Shown piece after piece: positions 44,037 to 53,205 of a stretch of DNA of 58,872 bases. A program made the position numbers and the translations under genes. Position 1 is the first letter of the stretch. Each line of letters starts with the position of its first letter. Source of the DNA: Betaproteobacteria bacterium (GTDB taxonomy: Bacteria > Pseudomonadota > Gammaproteobacteria > Burkholderiales > Rhodocyclaceae); contig JADJBM010000019.1 of NCBI GenBank assembly GCA_016703785.1, forward strand, positions 1 through 58,872, written 5' to 3'. The notes beneath the pieces are model-generated. The model made no database searches. It was not told the DNA's origin and saw only the letters and a list, made by a program, of their open reading frames with translations.

Positions 44037-44672
44037 TCATGTGTTCGGCTCGATCCAGTCGCCGGCGGCGCCCATGCCTTCGATGATGCGCCGCCAACGG
44101 GTTGCCACGCTGGCATCGAGATGACTGCCGCCCGCCTCCATGCGCAGACCGCCGCGGGCAAGGCCGGTTTCCTCGAAAATGCGATGGCCGAGATGGGCGA
44201 GCTGGTCGCCGAGATAGGAACGCACCAGAGAGGCGTCCTCCGGGTGCAGATAGATGGCGGCATGTTGGTGCGGCAACTGCGTCAGCGCTTCGCGCACGAC
44301 ATCGAGGATCATGGTGGGCTTGGCGGCAATCGTCTGGCGGACAACCTGACGCGCGATTTCCAGTGAAAGGCGCAGCAATTCTTCGGTGACCTGCTGATCG
44401 AATTCACCGAGCGCGGCATCCAGTTGCCCGACCAGGGTATGCAGGCGCAGGGCTTCAATGCGTACGCGGGCCGTGCCTTCCTCGTAGCCTGCGGCATATC
44501 CCTGCTTATGGGCATCGTTGTGAATACGCTCGACGTCAGATGCGGTGGGCAGGCTGCCGGCAACCGCGGCTTTGGGCATGCCGTTTGGTGCGGCCTTCTT
44601 CTGGTCGAAGCTGCCCAGTTCCCAACGCTGCCAGGCAGTGAGCTTTTCCCCGGGAATGACGGCGCTGGACAT
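44037..44672 (-). CDS. fliH: FliH ATPase regulator
   Basis: 211 residues. Central coiled coil with the typical region HNDAHKQGYAAGYEEGTARV, then the V-ATPase-E-like domain (EELLRLSLEIARQVVRQTI, AAIYLHPEDASLVRSYLGDQL, GLRMEAGGSHLDASVATRWRRI). A FliH dimer binds FliI and tethers it to FliN. It ends the fliF-fliG-fliH segment. Intact. Confidence 0.93.
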   Translation of the reverse strand: MSSAVIPGEKLTAWQRWELGSFDQKKAAPNGMPKAAVAGSLPTASDVERIHNDAHKQGYAAGYEEGTARVRIEALRLHTLVGQLDAALGEFDQQVTEELLRLSLEIARQVVRQTIAAKPTMILDVVREALTQLPHQHAAIYLHPEDASLVRSYLGDQLAHLGHRIFEETGLARGGLRMEAGGSHLDASVATRWRRIIEGMGAAGDWIEPNT

Positions 44673-44689
44673 GGTTGGCGGTTGGCGGA

Positions 44690-45685
44690 TCAGACGAACT
44701 CGTCATCGCCCTTGCCGCCCAGCTGGATCTGGCCCTCGTCGGCGAGGCGACGGGCGATCTTGAGGATTTCCTTCTGTTCGCGCTCGACTTCCGAGAGGCG
44801 CACGGGCCCCTTCGATTCGAGGTCCTCGCGCAACATTTCGGCGGCGCGCTGCGACATGTTCTTGAAAATCTTTTCCCGCATCGCCTCGTTGGCGCCCTTG
44901 AGCGCCAGGATGAGCGATTCCGACTGGACTTCACGCAGCAGCAGCTGGATGCCGCGATCATCGATGTCGATCAGGTTCTCGAAGACGAACATCTCGTCAA
45001 TGATCTTCTGCGCCAGGTCCGGATCGTATTCACGCACGTTGTCGATGATCGAGGTTTCGTGCGCCGTGCCGACGAAGTTGAGGATTTCCGCCGCCGTGCG
45101 CACGCCGCCCATGGCTGTCTTCTTGACGTTGGAGGAACCCGACAGGATGCGGGTGAGCGCCTCGTTCAACTCCTGCAGGGCCGTCGGCTGCACGCCGTCA
45201 AGGGTGGCGATGCGCAACAGGACATCGTTCCTCAGGCGTTCGGTGAAATACTTGAGGATATCGCCGCTTTGGTCGAACTCCAGATGCACGAGGATGGTGG
45301 CGATGATCTGCGGATGCTCGTTCTTGATGAGTTCGGCTACAGTTGGCGCGTCCATCCATTTCAGGCTTTCGATGCCGGCGGTGTCGCCGCCCTGCAGGAT
45401 GCGCGAAATCAGGTTGGCGGCGCGATCGTCGCCGAGCGCCTTGGTCAACATCCCGCGGATGTACTCCTCGTCGGCCGTGACCGGAGCTCCGCGCTGGGTT
45501 TCCTCATGGAATTCGTTAACCACGGCCTCGACCAGGTCGCGCGGCACGGATTTAAGGGTCGCCATGGCCGCGCCCAGTTTCTGCACTTCGCGCGGACCGA
45601 GATGCTTGAGTACCTCCGCCGCCTCGTCTTCGCCGAGGGTAAGCAGCAGCATGGCGCTTTTGGTGATGCCGTCGTCGCTTGCCAT
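44690..45685 (-). CDS. fliG: FliG motor switch protein
   Basis: 331 residues. N-terminal FliF-binding domain (TKSAMLLLTLGEDEAAEVLKHLGPREVQKLG), middle domain with EHPQIIATILVHLEFDQSGDIL, and C-terminal torque domain with the charged helix DDRGIQLLLREVQSESLILALKGANEAMREKIFKNMSQRAAEMLREDL. It meets the stators and transmits torque. Starts 18 bases after fliF. Intact. Confidence 0.97.
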   Translation of the reverse strand: MASDDGITKSAMLLLTLGEDEAAEVLKHLGPREVQKLGAAMATLKSVPRDLVEAVVNEFHEETQRGAPVTADEEYIRGMLTKALGDDRAANLISRILQGGDTAGIESLKWMDAPTVAELIKNEHPQIIATILVHLEFDQSGDILKYFTERLRNDVLLRIATLDGVQPTALQELNEALTRILSGSSNVKKTAMGGVRTAAEILNFVGTAHETSIIDNVREYDPDLAQKIIDEMFVFENLIDIDDRGIQLLLREVQSESLILALKGANEAMREKIFKNMSQRAAEMLREDLESKGPVRLSEVEREQKEILKIARRLADEGQIQLGGKGDDEFV

Positions 45686-45703
45686 GATTCCTCGGCCCCG
45701 AGA

Positions 45704-47347
45704 TTACTGGACCTTGCCGGTCGTCTGGTTGCCGCCGACCCAGTTCTTGATGACCGTCGCCACCATCTTGGGTTCCTGCCTAGCCATGTCTCGCGCGGCC
45801 TGCACCTTCTGGTCGTAATTGGCGGTGCCCGGCGCCGCGTAAGCGACCTCCTCGGGCATGACCGGTATCTTGCTGGCGCTATCCATCAGCTTGCGCAGGA
45901 AGGGTTTCAACACGCCGAAGAACAGATAACCGGCCAGACCAGCGAAGATCAGGTACTTCAGTCCCTCCAGCGCCCAGCCGATCAGGGTCGGATTTTTCCA
46001 GATTGGCGTTTCGGCCACAGGTTCCGCGTCGGAAGTGGCAAAGGGGCTGTTCTGTACGTTCAGGGTGTCACCCCTCTCTTTACTATAGCCCATGGCTTCC
46101 TTGACGAGGTCGTTGATCTGTGCCATTTCCTTGCCCGCCAGCGCCTTATAGGTAGCTTTGCCGTCCTGGGCGACCGACTTGCGGTGATTCACCACCACCG
46201 CTACCGAAAGACGCTTGATGGCGCCGACCGGCTGGCGCACGTGCCGGATGGTCTTGTCAAGTTCGTAGTTGGTGGTGGCGTCACGACGCCCCGCAGTCGC
46301 GTTGGCGGCGGTAGCAGCCGAGGCCACGGGCGCCAGGACGTCGCGCGTCGCGCCCGGCGTGCCGGGTGCGGGTGGCGCGGTGAGGGGCGCGGTGGCCGGA
46401 ACCGGCGGCTGATTGGTGAGGGCGCCCGGCACACCGGCCGCCGCCGGACTGCCGCCACCGCTCTCGCTCACCTGCTGGCTGCGGATCGAGATCTCCGGCG
46501 AGGAATTCGGCTTGTAGGTTTCGGCGACCTGCTCGGCCTGCGAGAAATCGATGTCGGCCGTCACCTGTGCGCGGAAATTGCCGGCTCCGACCATTGGCGC
46601 GAGGATGTTCTCGATGCGACGGACGGTGCTGGCCTCGATTTCCTGCATGTATTTCAGCTGCGAGGCATCGAGGCCGGCATTGCGCCCATTGCCCTTTTCG
46701 GTGGACAGCAGGTTGCCGCTCTGGTCGATCACGCTGACATTGGCGGCAGGCAGGTGCGGCACGCTGGAGGCGACCATGTGGGCGATGCCAGCCACCTGGT
46801 TCGGATCGAGGTTGCGGCCCGGATGGATATTGAGCACCACGGAAGCCGAGGGTTTCTGCTCGTCGCGCATGAAGCCGGTCTGCTTGGGTATGGCAAGATG
46901 CACGCGCGCCCCCGCCACCGCGGCCAACGACTGGATGGAGCGCGTCAACTCGCCTTCCAGGGCACGCTGGAAATTGATCTGTTCGATGAATTGCGACATG
47001 CCGAGCTTCTGCGTTTCCATCAGTTCGAAGCCAACCACGCCGCCCTTGGGCAGGCCCTGCGAGGCGAGCCGCATGCGCAGTTCATGCACCTGCTGCTGCG
47101 GCACCAGAAGGGCTCCACCCGATTCCGTGAACTTGAAGGGCACGTTCATCTGCTGCAGCGCCGCGATGATGTTGCCGCCGTCCCGCTCCGAGATATTGGT
47201 GAACAGCACGGCGAAGGTCGGCGTGCGCGTCCAGGTCCAGCCGGCCACCGCGATCGCCGCCACCATGGAGAGGGCGATGATGGACAGCAGCTTCTGCTGC
47301 ATGGGCAGCCGCATGAAGGCGGCAAGCGAGAATTGCGTATCGGCCAT
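45704..47347 (-). CDS. fliF: FliF MS-ring protein
   Basis: 547 residues. Two membrane helices (about 25-45 and 445-468) flank a large periplasmic part with ring-building motifs (FAVLFTNISERDGGNIIAALQ, VPQQQVHELRMRLASQGLPKGGVVGFE, ARVHLAIPKQTGFM, PSASVVLNI). The C-terminal FliG-binding tail is present. MS-ring is the first assembled structure. ATG 47347 follows the GGTGGATATAT leader. First gene of the fliF-to-fliR run; divergent from fleS. Confidence 0.97.
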   Translation of the reverse strand: MADTQFSLAAFMRLPMQQKLLSIIALSMVAAIAVAGWTWTRTPTFAVLFTNISERDGGNIIAALQQMNVPFKFTESGGALLVPQQQVHELRMRLASQGLPKGGVVGFELMETQKLGMSQFIEQINFQRALEGELTRSIQSLAAVAGARVHLAIPKQTGFMRDEQKPSASVVLNIHPGRNLDPNQVAGIAHMVASSVPHLPAANVSVIDQSGNLLSTEKGNGRNAGLDASQLKYMQEIEASTVRRIENILAPMVGAGNFRAQVTADIDFSQAEQVAETYKPNSSPEISIRSQQVSESGGGSPAAAGVPGALTNQPPVPATAPLTAPPAPGTPGATRDVLAPVASAATAANATAGRRDATTNYELDKTIRHVRQPVGAIKRLSVAVVVNHRKSVAQDGKATYKALAGKEMAQINDLVKEAMGYSKERGDTLNVQNSPFATSDAEPVAETPIWKNPTLIGWALEGLKYLIFAGLAGYLFFGVLKPFLRKLMDSASKIPVMPEEVAYAAPGTANYDQKVQAARDMARQEPKMVATVIKNWVGGNQTTGKVQ

Positions 47348-47521
47348 ATATATCCACCGTTCGTTCGGTTTTCTCGGATCGGGTCCTGAGCATCTGGCGA
47401 CATTCTGCCCACGCCATGCAAGAAGCGTTCTGGAGATAAGCGGCAATTTTTGCCTCCTATTTGCCGCCTTGGGCGGGTTGTCCCGGGCGTAATCTGCGGC
47501 CATCCCAAGAGGGCTGTGTGC
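47348..47521. promoter_or_regulatory. divergent fliF-fleS control region
   Basis: Contains inverted arms GCGGCAA (47440-47446) and TTGCCGC (47461-47467), similar to arms upstream of flhB and flgB. Toward fliF a TTGCA with AG, not GG, at the -24 position is only a weak sigma-54 candidate. No convincing sigma-28 site was seen. Confidence 0.4.
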
Positions 47522-48758
47522 ATGGATACGCAAACTGACAATCCGCAGCAGATCGAGGCCGGTCGCCTGGCCGAAGCTTTCCGCCTGTTCAACCAAGCTT
47601 CGGAAGATCTTGCCGGCGCCTATACCAGCCTGCAGGAACAGGTCGCCGGCCTGACGGCGGACTGGCGCTGGCCAATGGCCGGCTCAAGCGCGAATACGAG
47701 GAAAAGACCGCGCTCAACGAGCGCCTGGCGCTGTTGCTCGACGCCCTCCCGGCCGGTGTCGCCGTGCTCGATGCGCCGGGCCGCGTCGAACAGGTCAATC
47801 CGGCCGCCGCCGGCATTCTCGGGGCGGATATCGAAGGCCGCGCCTGGGAGGAGTTCACTTCGGCCTCCCTGGCGCCGACCGCGACGCCGGGCGAATGGGA
47901 AATGCCGCGTGTGCAAGGCCGCCGCATCGCCGTCACCGAAACGCGGCTGGCTTCCAGCGGGGGGCGCATCGTGCTGATTCATGACGTGACCGAAACCCAT
48001 CGCATGAAAACCCAGGCCGCGCGCAACGAACGCCTGGCGGCGATGGGCGAGATGGCGGCCGGCCTGGCCCATCAGCTGCGCACGCCCCTGTCGGCGGCGC
48101 TCTTGTATGCAGGCGCCCTGGAGAACCCGCGCTTGCCGCAGGCGGAGCGCGCACGTTGCGGCACCCGGGTGGTGGAGCGCCTGCAGCATTTGGAGCACCT
48201 CATTCGCGACATGCTGACCTTTGCCCGTGGCGAGGCGACGGGTGGCGAATCGATCCCGGTGTCCGCGCTGCTGGCCGAGGCGGCTCAGGTGTTCGAGCCG
48301 CTGGCGCGCCGGCGCGAGGTGGGATTCGTCGTCAGCGACGACAGTCATGGCGCCGCCGTCAGCGGCAATCGCAAGGCGCTGTGCGGCGCACTCGTCAATC
48401 TGATGGAGAATGCCCTCGACGCCTGCGCGGCGGGAGGGCTCACCGCAGGGGCTGCAGCTGGCCGCCGGGTCCTTCTGGCCGCGCACAGATGACACGGGGG
48501 GAAATCAGCATCCGGGTGCGCGACAATGGACGCGGCATGGATGCGGCGACGCAGGCGCGCCTGTTCGAGCCCTTCTTCACGACGCGCGCCGAAGGCACCG
48601 GCCTCGGCCTGGCGATCGCCCGCGGCGTCGCCCGCGCCCACGGCGGCGGCATCGAGGTCGAGTCCGCCCCCGGCGCCGGCGCCCTGTTCAGACTGACTTT
48701 GCCGCCAGCCAGCATCAACTCCATCCGAGATACAACAACCGCTGGGGGGGCGATTTGA
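47522..48758 (+). CDS. fleS: FleS-type flagellar sensor histidine kinase, two frameshifts
   Basis: About 411 residues after bridging, no membrane segment. N-terminal coiled coil, PAS domain (LLLDALPAGVAVLDAPGRVEQVNPAA), HisKA with phospho-acceptor His in AAGLAHQLRTPLSAALLY, HATPase_c with NLMENALDA, DNGRGMD and GTGLGLAIARGV. Soluble layout and adjacency to an NtrC-type regulator and fliE match FleS/FlrB. Frame breaks near 47661 (one base missing; TAELALANGRLKREYEEK is recovered) and between 48430 and 48495. Signal probably reports basal-body assembly, as proposed for FlrB. Confidence 0.88.
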
Positions 48759-48773
48759 AATACGGAGGACGTC

Positions 48774-50145
48774 ATGCCTGAGCCACTGAACGTTTTGGTC
48801 GTCGAGGATGCCCTGCAACTGCGCGCCGCCGTTTGCCTGACGCTGGAATGCGCCGGCCATCATGTGATAGGCGCGGCCGACGGCCCGGCGGCGCTGCGCC
48901 TGCTCGAGCGCGAGGCGTTCAACCTGGTGGTGAGCGACCTGCGCATGCAGCCGATGGACGGCATCGAACTGCTGAAAGCCATACGCGGCCGCGAGACCCA
49001 TCTGCCGGTGCTGCTGATGACGGCCTTCGGCGACGTGGATAAGGCGGTGTCGGCGATGCGCGCCGGCGCCTGTGATTTTCTGTTGAAGCCCTTCGAGCCG
49101 AAGGTCCTGCTCGACCATGTGGCCCGCTATGCCGCCCGGCCGGAGCGGGCCGAGGGCGTAGTGGCGGACGATGCGCGCACGCGCAACTTGCTGGCGCTCG
49201 CAGCACGGGTGGCCAAAACCGAGGCCACCGTGCTGCTGACCGGCGAGTCCGGCACTGGCAAGGAAGTGTTTGCTCGTCATATCCATGTGCAGTCACCCCG
49301 TACCGACGCACCCTTCATTGCCATCAATTGCGCGGCGATTCCGGAGAATCTGCTGGAAGCCACGCTGTTCGGACATGAAAAGGGTTCGTTTACCGGGGCG
49401 CAAGCGGCCCAGGTCGGCAAGTTCGAGCAGGCGCAGGGCGGCACGCTGTTGCTCGACGAGATATCCGAAATGCCGCTGGCGCTGCAGGCGAAACTGCTGC
49501 GCGTGCTGCAGGAGCGCGAGGTGGAGCGGGTCGGCGGTCGGAAGCCCATCGCGCTGGACATCCGCGTGCTCGCCACCAGCAACCGCGACATGGCGAAGGA
49601 GGTTGCAGCCGGCCGCTTCCGCGAGGATTTGTACTACCGGTTGAACGTCTTTCCACTGCATGTTCCGGCACTGCGCGAGCGGCCGGCCGACATCCTGCCG
49701 CTGGCGCGGCATTTTGCCGCCCTGCACGGCAGTCCGGCGGCAAGGTTTGCCTCCGATGCCGAGGGGTCTGCTGGTGGCCCACACATGGCCGGGCAATGTG
49801 CGCGAGCTGGAGAACGCCGTGCAACGTGCCCTGATCCTTGCGGGCGGCGATACCGTGGCGGCCGAACATCTGCAGTTGTCCCTGCAATTTCCCCCGCCCG
49901 CAGAAATTCCGCAACCGTCTGATGTAAAGACAGAAACACGCTACGACGGCAGTGCCCTCGGGACGCGTCCCGTCGATGATCCACCGGCTGCGCCGTCGAA
50001 CATGCGGGATCTTGAGCGTCAGCACATCATCGGGACACTTGCGGCGGTCAACGGCTCGCGCAAACGGGCGGTCGAACTGCTCGGCATATCCGAGCGCACG
50101 TTGCGCTACAAGTTGCAGCAGTACCGCACGGCAGGCGTCATCTGA
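48774..50145 (+). CDS. fleR: FleR-type sigma-54 response regulator, one frameshift
   Basis: About 456 residues. Receiver domain (phospho-acceptor Asp in VSDLRMQPMDG), AAA+ domain with Walker A GESGTGKE, sigma-54 loop GSFTGA (Ala-to-Ser variant of GAFTGA), Walker B GGTLLLDEISE, and a Fis-type helix-turn-helix (RKRAVELLGISERTLRYKLQQY). One extra G in GGGG at 49763-49766 shifts the frame; bridging gives GLLVAHTWPGNVREL. It should activate the sigma-54 promoters of fliE (74 bases downstream) and flgB. Confidence 0.92.
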
Positions 50146-50170
50146 AGCTTTTTTCCCCGCTTCCGGGAAA

Positions 50171-50186
50171 TGGCATGGCGATTGCT
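50171..50186 (+). promoter_or_regulatory. sigma-54 promoter for fliE
   Basis: TGGCATGGCGATTGCT fits TGGCACG-N4-TTGCW at 11 of 12 fixed positions with correct spacing. It lies in the fleR-fliE gap, 32 bases before the fliE ATG. Confidence 0.88.
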
Positions 50187-50218
50187 ATGGAAAGACCGGG
50201 AAACACAGGAGTCTTGAA

Positions 50219-50545
50219 ATGGACACACGCGGCATAGAACAGATGCTCTCGGAGCTGCGCTCGACCGCGCAGCTGGCCTCGGGCAAGTCGCTGCAGCTGA
50301 AACAGGCGGGCGAGGCGGGCGCGGCGGATTTCGGCCAGATCCTGAAGAGCACGCTCGACCAGGTGAATCAGGCCCAGGTCGACGCGCAGAAGCTGGCACA
50401 GGATTTCTCGGCGGGCACAGGCAACGCCAACCTGCAGGACGTGATGATGTCGCTGCAGAAGGCGAATCTGTCGTTCCAGCAGATGGTGCAGGTGCGCAAC
50501 AAGCTGGTCTCCGCCTATCACGACATCATGAACATGCAGGTATGA
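50219..50545 (+). CDS. fliE: FliE basal-body / rod adaptor protein
   Basis: 108 residues, standard size: DFGQILKSTLDQVNQAQVDAQKLAQDF, then LQDVMMSLQKANLSFQQMVQVRNKLVSAYHDIMNMQV. FliE joins the MS-ring to the rod and is the first rod substrate. ACAGGAG precedes the ATG. Own sigma-54 promoter upstream and a strong terminator 16 bases downstream make it a one-gene unit. Confidence 0.97.
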   Translation: MDTRGIEQMLSELRSTAQLASGKSLQLKQAGEAGAADFGQILKSTLDQVNQAQVDAQKLAQDFSAGTGNANLQDVMMSLQKANLSFQQMVQVRNKLVSAYHDIMNMQV

Positions 50546-50560
50546 GTTCCGCATGCTGGA

Positions 50561-50594
50561 GCAAAAAGGCGGCGCCGGAGCGCCGCCTTTTTGC
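50561..50594. terminator. bidirectional terminator between fliE and ycgR
   Basis: Perfect 15-bp stem GCAAAAAGGCGGCGC with loop CGGA; A-run on one side and T-run on the other allow termination from both directions. It separates convergent fliE and the ycgR-like gene. Confidence 0.93.
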
Positions 50595-50603
50595 TTCTCC
50601 TGA

Positions 50604-51414
50604 TCACATCATTCCCGTTTCCCTCGCCTTGCGCTCCCGCTCGACGCGGATGATGTAGCGCTGGATCAGCGTGAGCATGTGGCCGGGCAGGTCGACGAAC
50701 TCGCAGCCCGAGCGTTTGTTCTTGACGCCGCTGCGCAGGGTAAATTCGAAGACATTGCGCACGCGCAGCGTGGCCAGCACCGTGCCGACATCCGGTAGTT
50801 CGAGGCGGCAGTTTTCGAACAGATGGTCGGTCTCGAACTCCACGCCCTCGGGCGGCACCATCACGCCCAGGCCGCCGCCGCTGATGTCGATCACCGTGCT
50901 CTCGATGATGCTCTGGCTGCCGTCCGCCAGTTTGACCGGGATGTTGCAGCGCAAAGGGTGGGCGATCGGCGCGGTCAATCGGTAGAACTCGCGGCGCTGC
51001 AGGCGCAGCAGTTCGCTCGGGGATGGTGGCGCGAAAAGCTTCCCGTCCCTCGAATTCCGTCAGGGCGAGATGTTTGACGGAGAACTGGATCTTGACCTTG
51101 TCGTGCGTGGCGATGAAAGTCAGCTTGTCGCTCGCCAGCGCCCTGCGGTTCATCTCAGCATTGCTGCCCGGATCGAGAAGCATGGAACTGCTTTCCGCCG
51201 AAACGGCAAGCAGGGTGGTGAGCAGGAAATCATTGCCCTGGTTGAAATAGACGGTGATGAGCGAGCCCTTGTCGAGCATCGCGCGCAGGATGAAGAGGAT
51301 TTCATTCTTCGAATGCAGCAGGTACTTGCTGTAGTCGTCGGCCTGCATCAGCTCGAAACGGAGCTGCGGACCGTCTCCCTCTTCGTGAGCGTCTTGTTCG
51401 GTAACGTCTTTCAT
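50604..51414 (-). CDS. ycgR: YcgR-like c-di-GMP flagellar brake, one frameshift
   Basis: About 269 residues. N-terminal YcgR domain (LLHSKNEILFILRAMLDKGSLITVYFNQGNDFLLTTLL) and C-terminal PilZ domain with c-di-GMP motifs QRREFYR and DISGGGLGV. On binding c-di-GMP such proteins act on the rotor or stator to slow the motor. One extra base near 51013 shifts the frame just before the PilZ motif; bridging gives IPERLLRLQRREFYRL. A diguanylate cyclase is encoded at the end of the window. Confidence 0.92.
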
Positions 51415-51459
51415 GCTGCAAGTTTACCCCAGACTCAATAAGCGGGCACCCACCCGCAA

Positions 51460-51753
51460 TCAATATTGTTGCGTGACTTGGGGTGGTGCCTGGCCGTGTT
51501 CCATGCGGTAGAGCCAGGCCAGCAATTCGGCCACTGCGACATAGAGTTGCGACGGTATGCGCTGATCGAGATCGACCTGCATGAGCAGGGCCACCATCTC
51601 CGGCGACTCATGCACGAAGATGCCATGCTCGCGCGCCCGCGCGATGATCTCCTCGGCGATCAGGCCGCGGCCCTTGGCGACGACGCGGGGTGCGCTGTCG
51701 GCGGCCGAGTAGGCCAGGGCTACCGCCTCCTGCCGTGTTTCACGCGGGCTCAT
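51460..51753 (-). CDS. flhX: FlhX: stand-alone FlhB C-terminal domain
   Basis: 97 residues matching the part of FlhB after its NPTH cleavage site: EAVALAYSAADSAPRVVAKGRGLIAEEI... IPSQLYVAVAELLAWLYRM aligns with FlhB VALAYDEKMPAPRVVAKGRGLIAQRI... IPSALYRAVAEVMAYVY. The membrane part and the NPTH motif are missing. Such FlhX proteins can stand in for the cleaved FlhB tail in some bacteria. ATG 51753 overlaps the end of the FliK-like gene by 14 bases, so the pair is coupled. Confidence 0.88.
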   Translation of the reverse strand: MSPRETRQEAVALAYSAADSAPRVVAKGRGLIAEEIIARAREHGIFVHESPEMVALLMQVDLDQRIPSQLYVAVAELLAWLYRMEHGQAPPQVTQQY

Positions 51754-52834
51754 GCGATTCCACGACAGCGGCAAGCGGCGGCAGGCCGGCAGCAGCGAAG
51801 GAAGATGCAAGGTCGGCCAGCCCCTGTTGCAGGACGGTTGCGCCCGCGCTCGCCGTCATGGCGAGGCTGACTTTTGCCGATGTCAGCCGCAGCACGGCGT
51901 TGACCTCGCCCAGCCCGGGCAGGGTGAGTGCGAGCGAGGTCGCCCACTGTTCGGCCGGCGATTCACCCGGGCCATCCTCGTGCCGTTCGTCCGCCTCTAT
52001 TTCCAGATGCAGATTCTGTCCCGGCCAGATCTCACCGCGCCAGACGATGTGTTGCGTGGCAGCGGCATCGAGCTGTTGCTGGACGAGGGTCTGGAGGTCG
52101 GCGGGCAGGGCAGGAGAGGGCGCGGCACTGGCGCGTCCTGCGACTGTTTCCGTACTGCGGGCGGATTCAGTGAGCGGAACGTCCTCGGCCGGAGGCTCCG
52201 CTGCGGAAGCGGCAACGGGGGCACGCTGCGGGCGAAGATGGCGCGCCTGAGGTTCGCGCGTCAGTGCTTCAAGCGGATAGCGCCCGGCGACCCATTGCGC
52301 CTGGTGCGATTCATAAAAAAGCCCGCTTTCGACGACAAGCTGCTGCAGCGCCGGCGCAAGTTGCACAGCCTGCTGGGCTGGCATGGGCAGGAGTGGCGCA
52401 GAGCGTGAGATCGTTGCCGGCTGGGGCGTAGGGTGCTCACCGGTCAGCAAGGTGCTGATGATCCGCCCGGCGCGCGATAGCGTGGGGGCGGTGGAGGGGC
52501 TTGGAACAGAGGGGGGTGGTACGGGAGAGCGGGATAGCCTTGCGGGGACATTCTCTGCACTCTCGGCGATGATCAGGCGCGGCGTACGCGCCGTGACCAC
52601 CAGGTCAAGCGTGTCGCCTGCCTTGGCGGGTTGCGGCAGCGCCAGCGTGAGGCTGCGGTTGGCTACGAGCGCGCGGAACGTACCATCGAGCTGGGCGCTT
52701 TCAATGCGGGCGGTGAAGCGCTGTCCGACCGGAAGCTCGGGCAAGTCGGCGGTGATGCCGCGAACCGGAGAAACCGGGTGGACAACCGATTCGGTCAGGA
52801 GCCTCAGGCGCGCTGCAAGATCGTTGGGAATCAT
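51740..52834 (-). CDS. FliK-like hook-length domain protein
   Basis: 364 residues. Low-complexity Pro/Ala-rich N-terminal half (VGQRFTARIESAQLDGTFRAL, then APLLPMPAQQAVQLAP); C-terminal region matches the Flg_hook fold of FliK: WATSLALTLPGLGEVNAVLRLTSAKVSLAMTASAG. Distinct from the canonical FliK at 41 kb. It is translationally coupled to FlhX, so the two probably act together on substrate specificity. Intact, unlike fliK. It may be called FliK2; no standard symbol is assigned. Confidence 0.75.
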   Translation of the reverse strand: MIPNDLAARLRLLTESVVHPVSPVRGITADLPELPVGQRFTARIESAQLDGTFRALVANRSLTLALPQPAKAGDTLDLVVTARTPRLIIAESAENVPARLSRSPVPPPSVPSPSTAPTLSRAGRIISTLLTGEHPTPQPATISRSAPLLPMPAQQAVQLAPALQQLVVESGLFYESHQAQWVAGRYPLEALTREPQARHLRPQRAPVAASAAEPPAEDVPLTESARSTETVAGRASAAPSPALPADLQTLVQQQLDAAATQHIVWRGEIWPGQNLHLEIEADERHEDGPGESPAEQWATSLALTLPGLGEVNAVLRLTSAKVSLAMTASAGATVLQQGLADLASSFAAAGLPPLAAVVESHEPA

Positions 52835-52878
52835 GGCGCATTCTGTCCGACATCCTCAGGCCGGCGCAAGACAACCCG

Positions 52879-53205
52879 CTACTGGCCCGAGTGCGCGCCA
52901 TAGGCGCGGCGCACTGTGCGCTCCCGAGCACCGCCGCCGAGAAACAGCTTGACCTGCGCCATCCACGGTTCGGCATGACGGCGCACTTCGGCGTCGTCTG
53001 CGAGAATGCGACGGATCAGGTCTGCCTTGCGAGTACGCTCGGCATCGGTTAGCAGGGTCGGTTCATCGCGAGCATCGAGCATGCCGACAAGGCCGGCGCA
53101 ATCCTTTTCCAGCAGGGTCAGCCTGTCCCAGTCGCAGGCTGTGGCTGCCTCGACCATTTGCGCAGAAAGGGCGTTCATGGACTCATACAGGCTCAGCGGG
53201 TTCAT
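52879..53205 (-). CDS. fliT: FliT-like export chaperone
   Basis: 108 residues, helical: SLYESMNALSAQMVEAATACDWDRLTLLEKDCAGLV, then TRKADLIRRILADDAEVRRHAEPWM. FliT binds the cap protein FliD and, in enterobacteria, FlhDC. It overlaps the fliS stop by four bases (ATGA) and follows fliD-fliS, the standard order. Sequence of FliT is poorly conserved, so position carries much of the support. Confidence 0.82.
   Translation of the reverse strand: MNPLSLYESMNALSAQMVEAATACDWDRLTLLEKDCAGLVGMLDARDEPTLLTDAERTRKADLIRRILADDAEVRRHAEPWMAQVKLFLGGGARERTVRRAYGAHSGQ

Noticed and set aside
47348..47521. Sigma-54 promoter for fliF
   Set aside because: TTGCA is present on the minus strand, but the -24 element lacks the invariant GG.
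11382..49766. Programmed ribosomal frameshifting in cheA, fliM, fliP and fleR
   Set aside because: The breaks occur in many unrelated genes, in both directions, without a shared slippery site or stimulatory structure.
51415..51459. Sigma-54 promoter before the ycgR-like gene
   Set aside because: GG and GC elements are present, but their spacing is one base too short.
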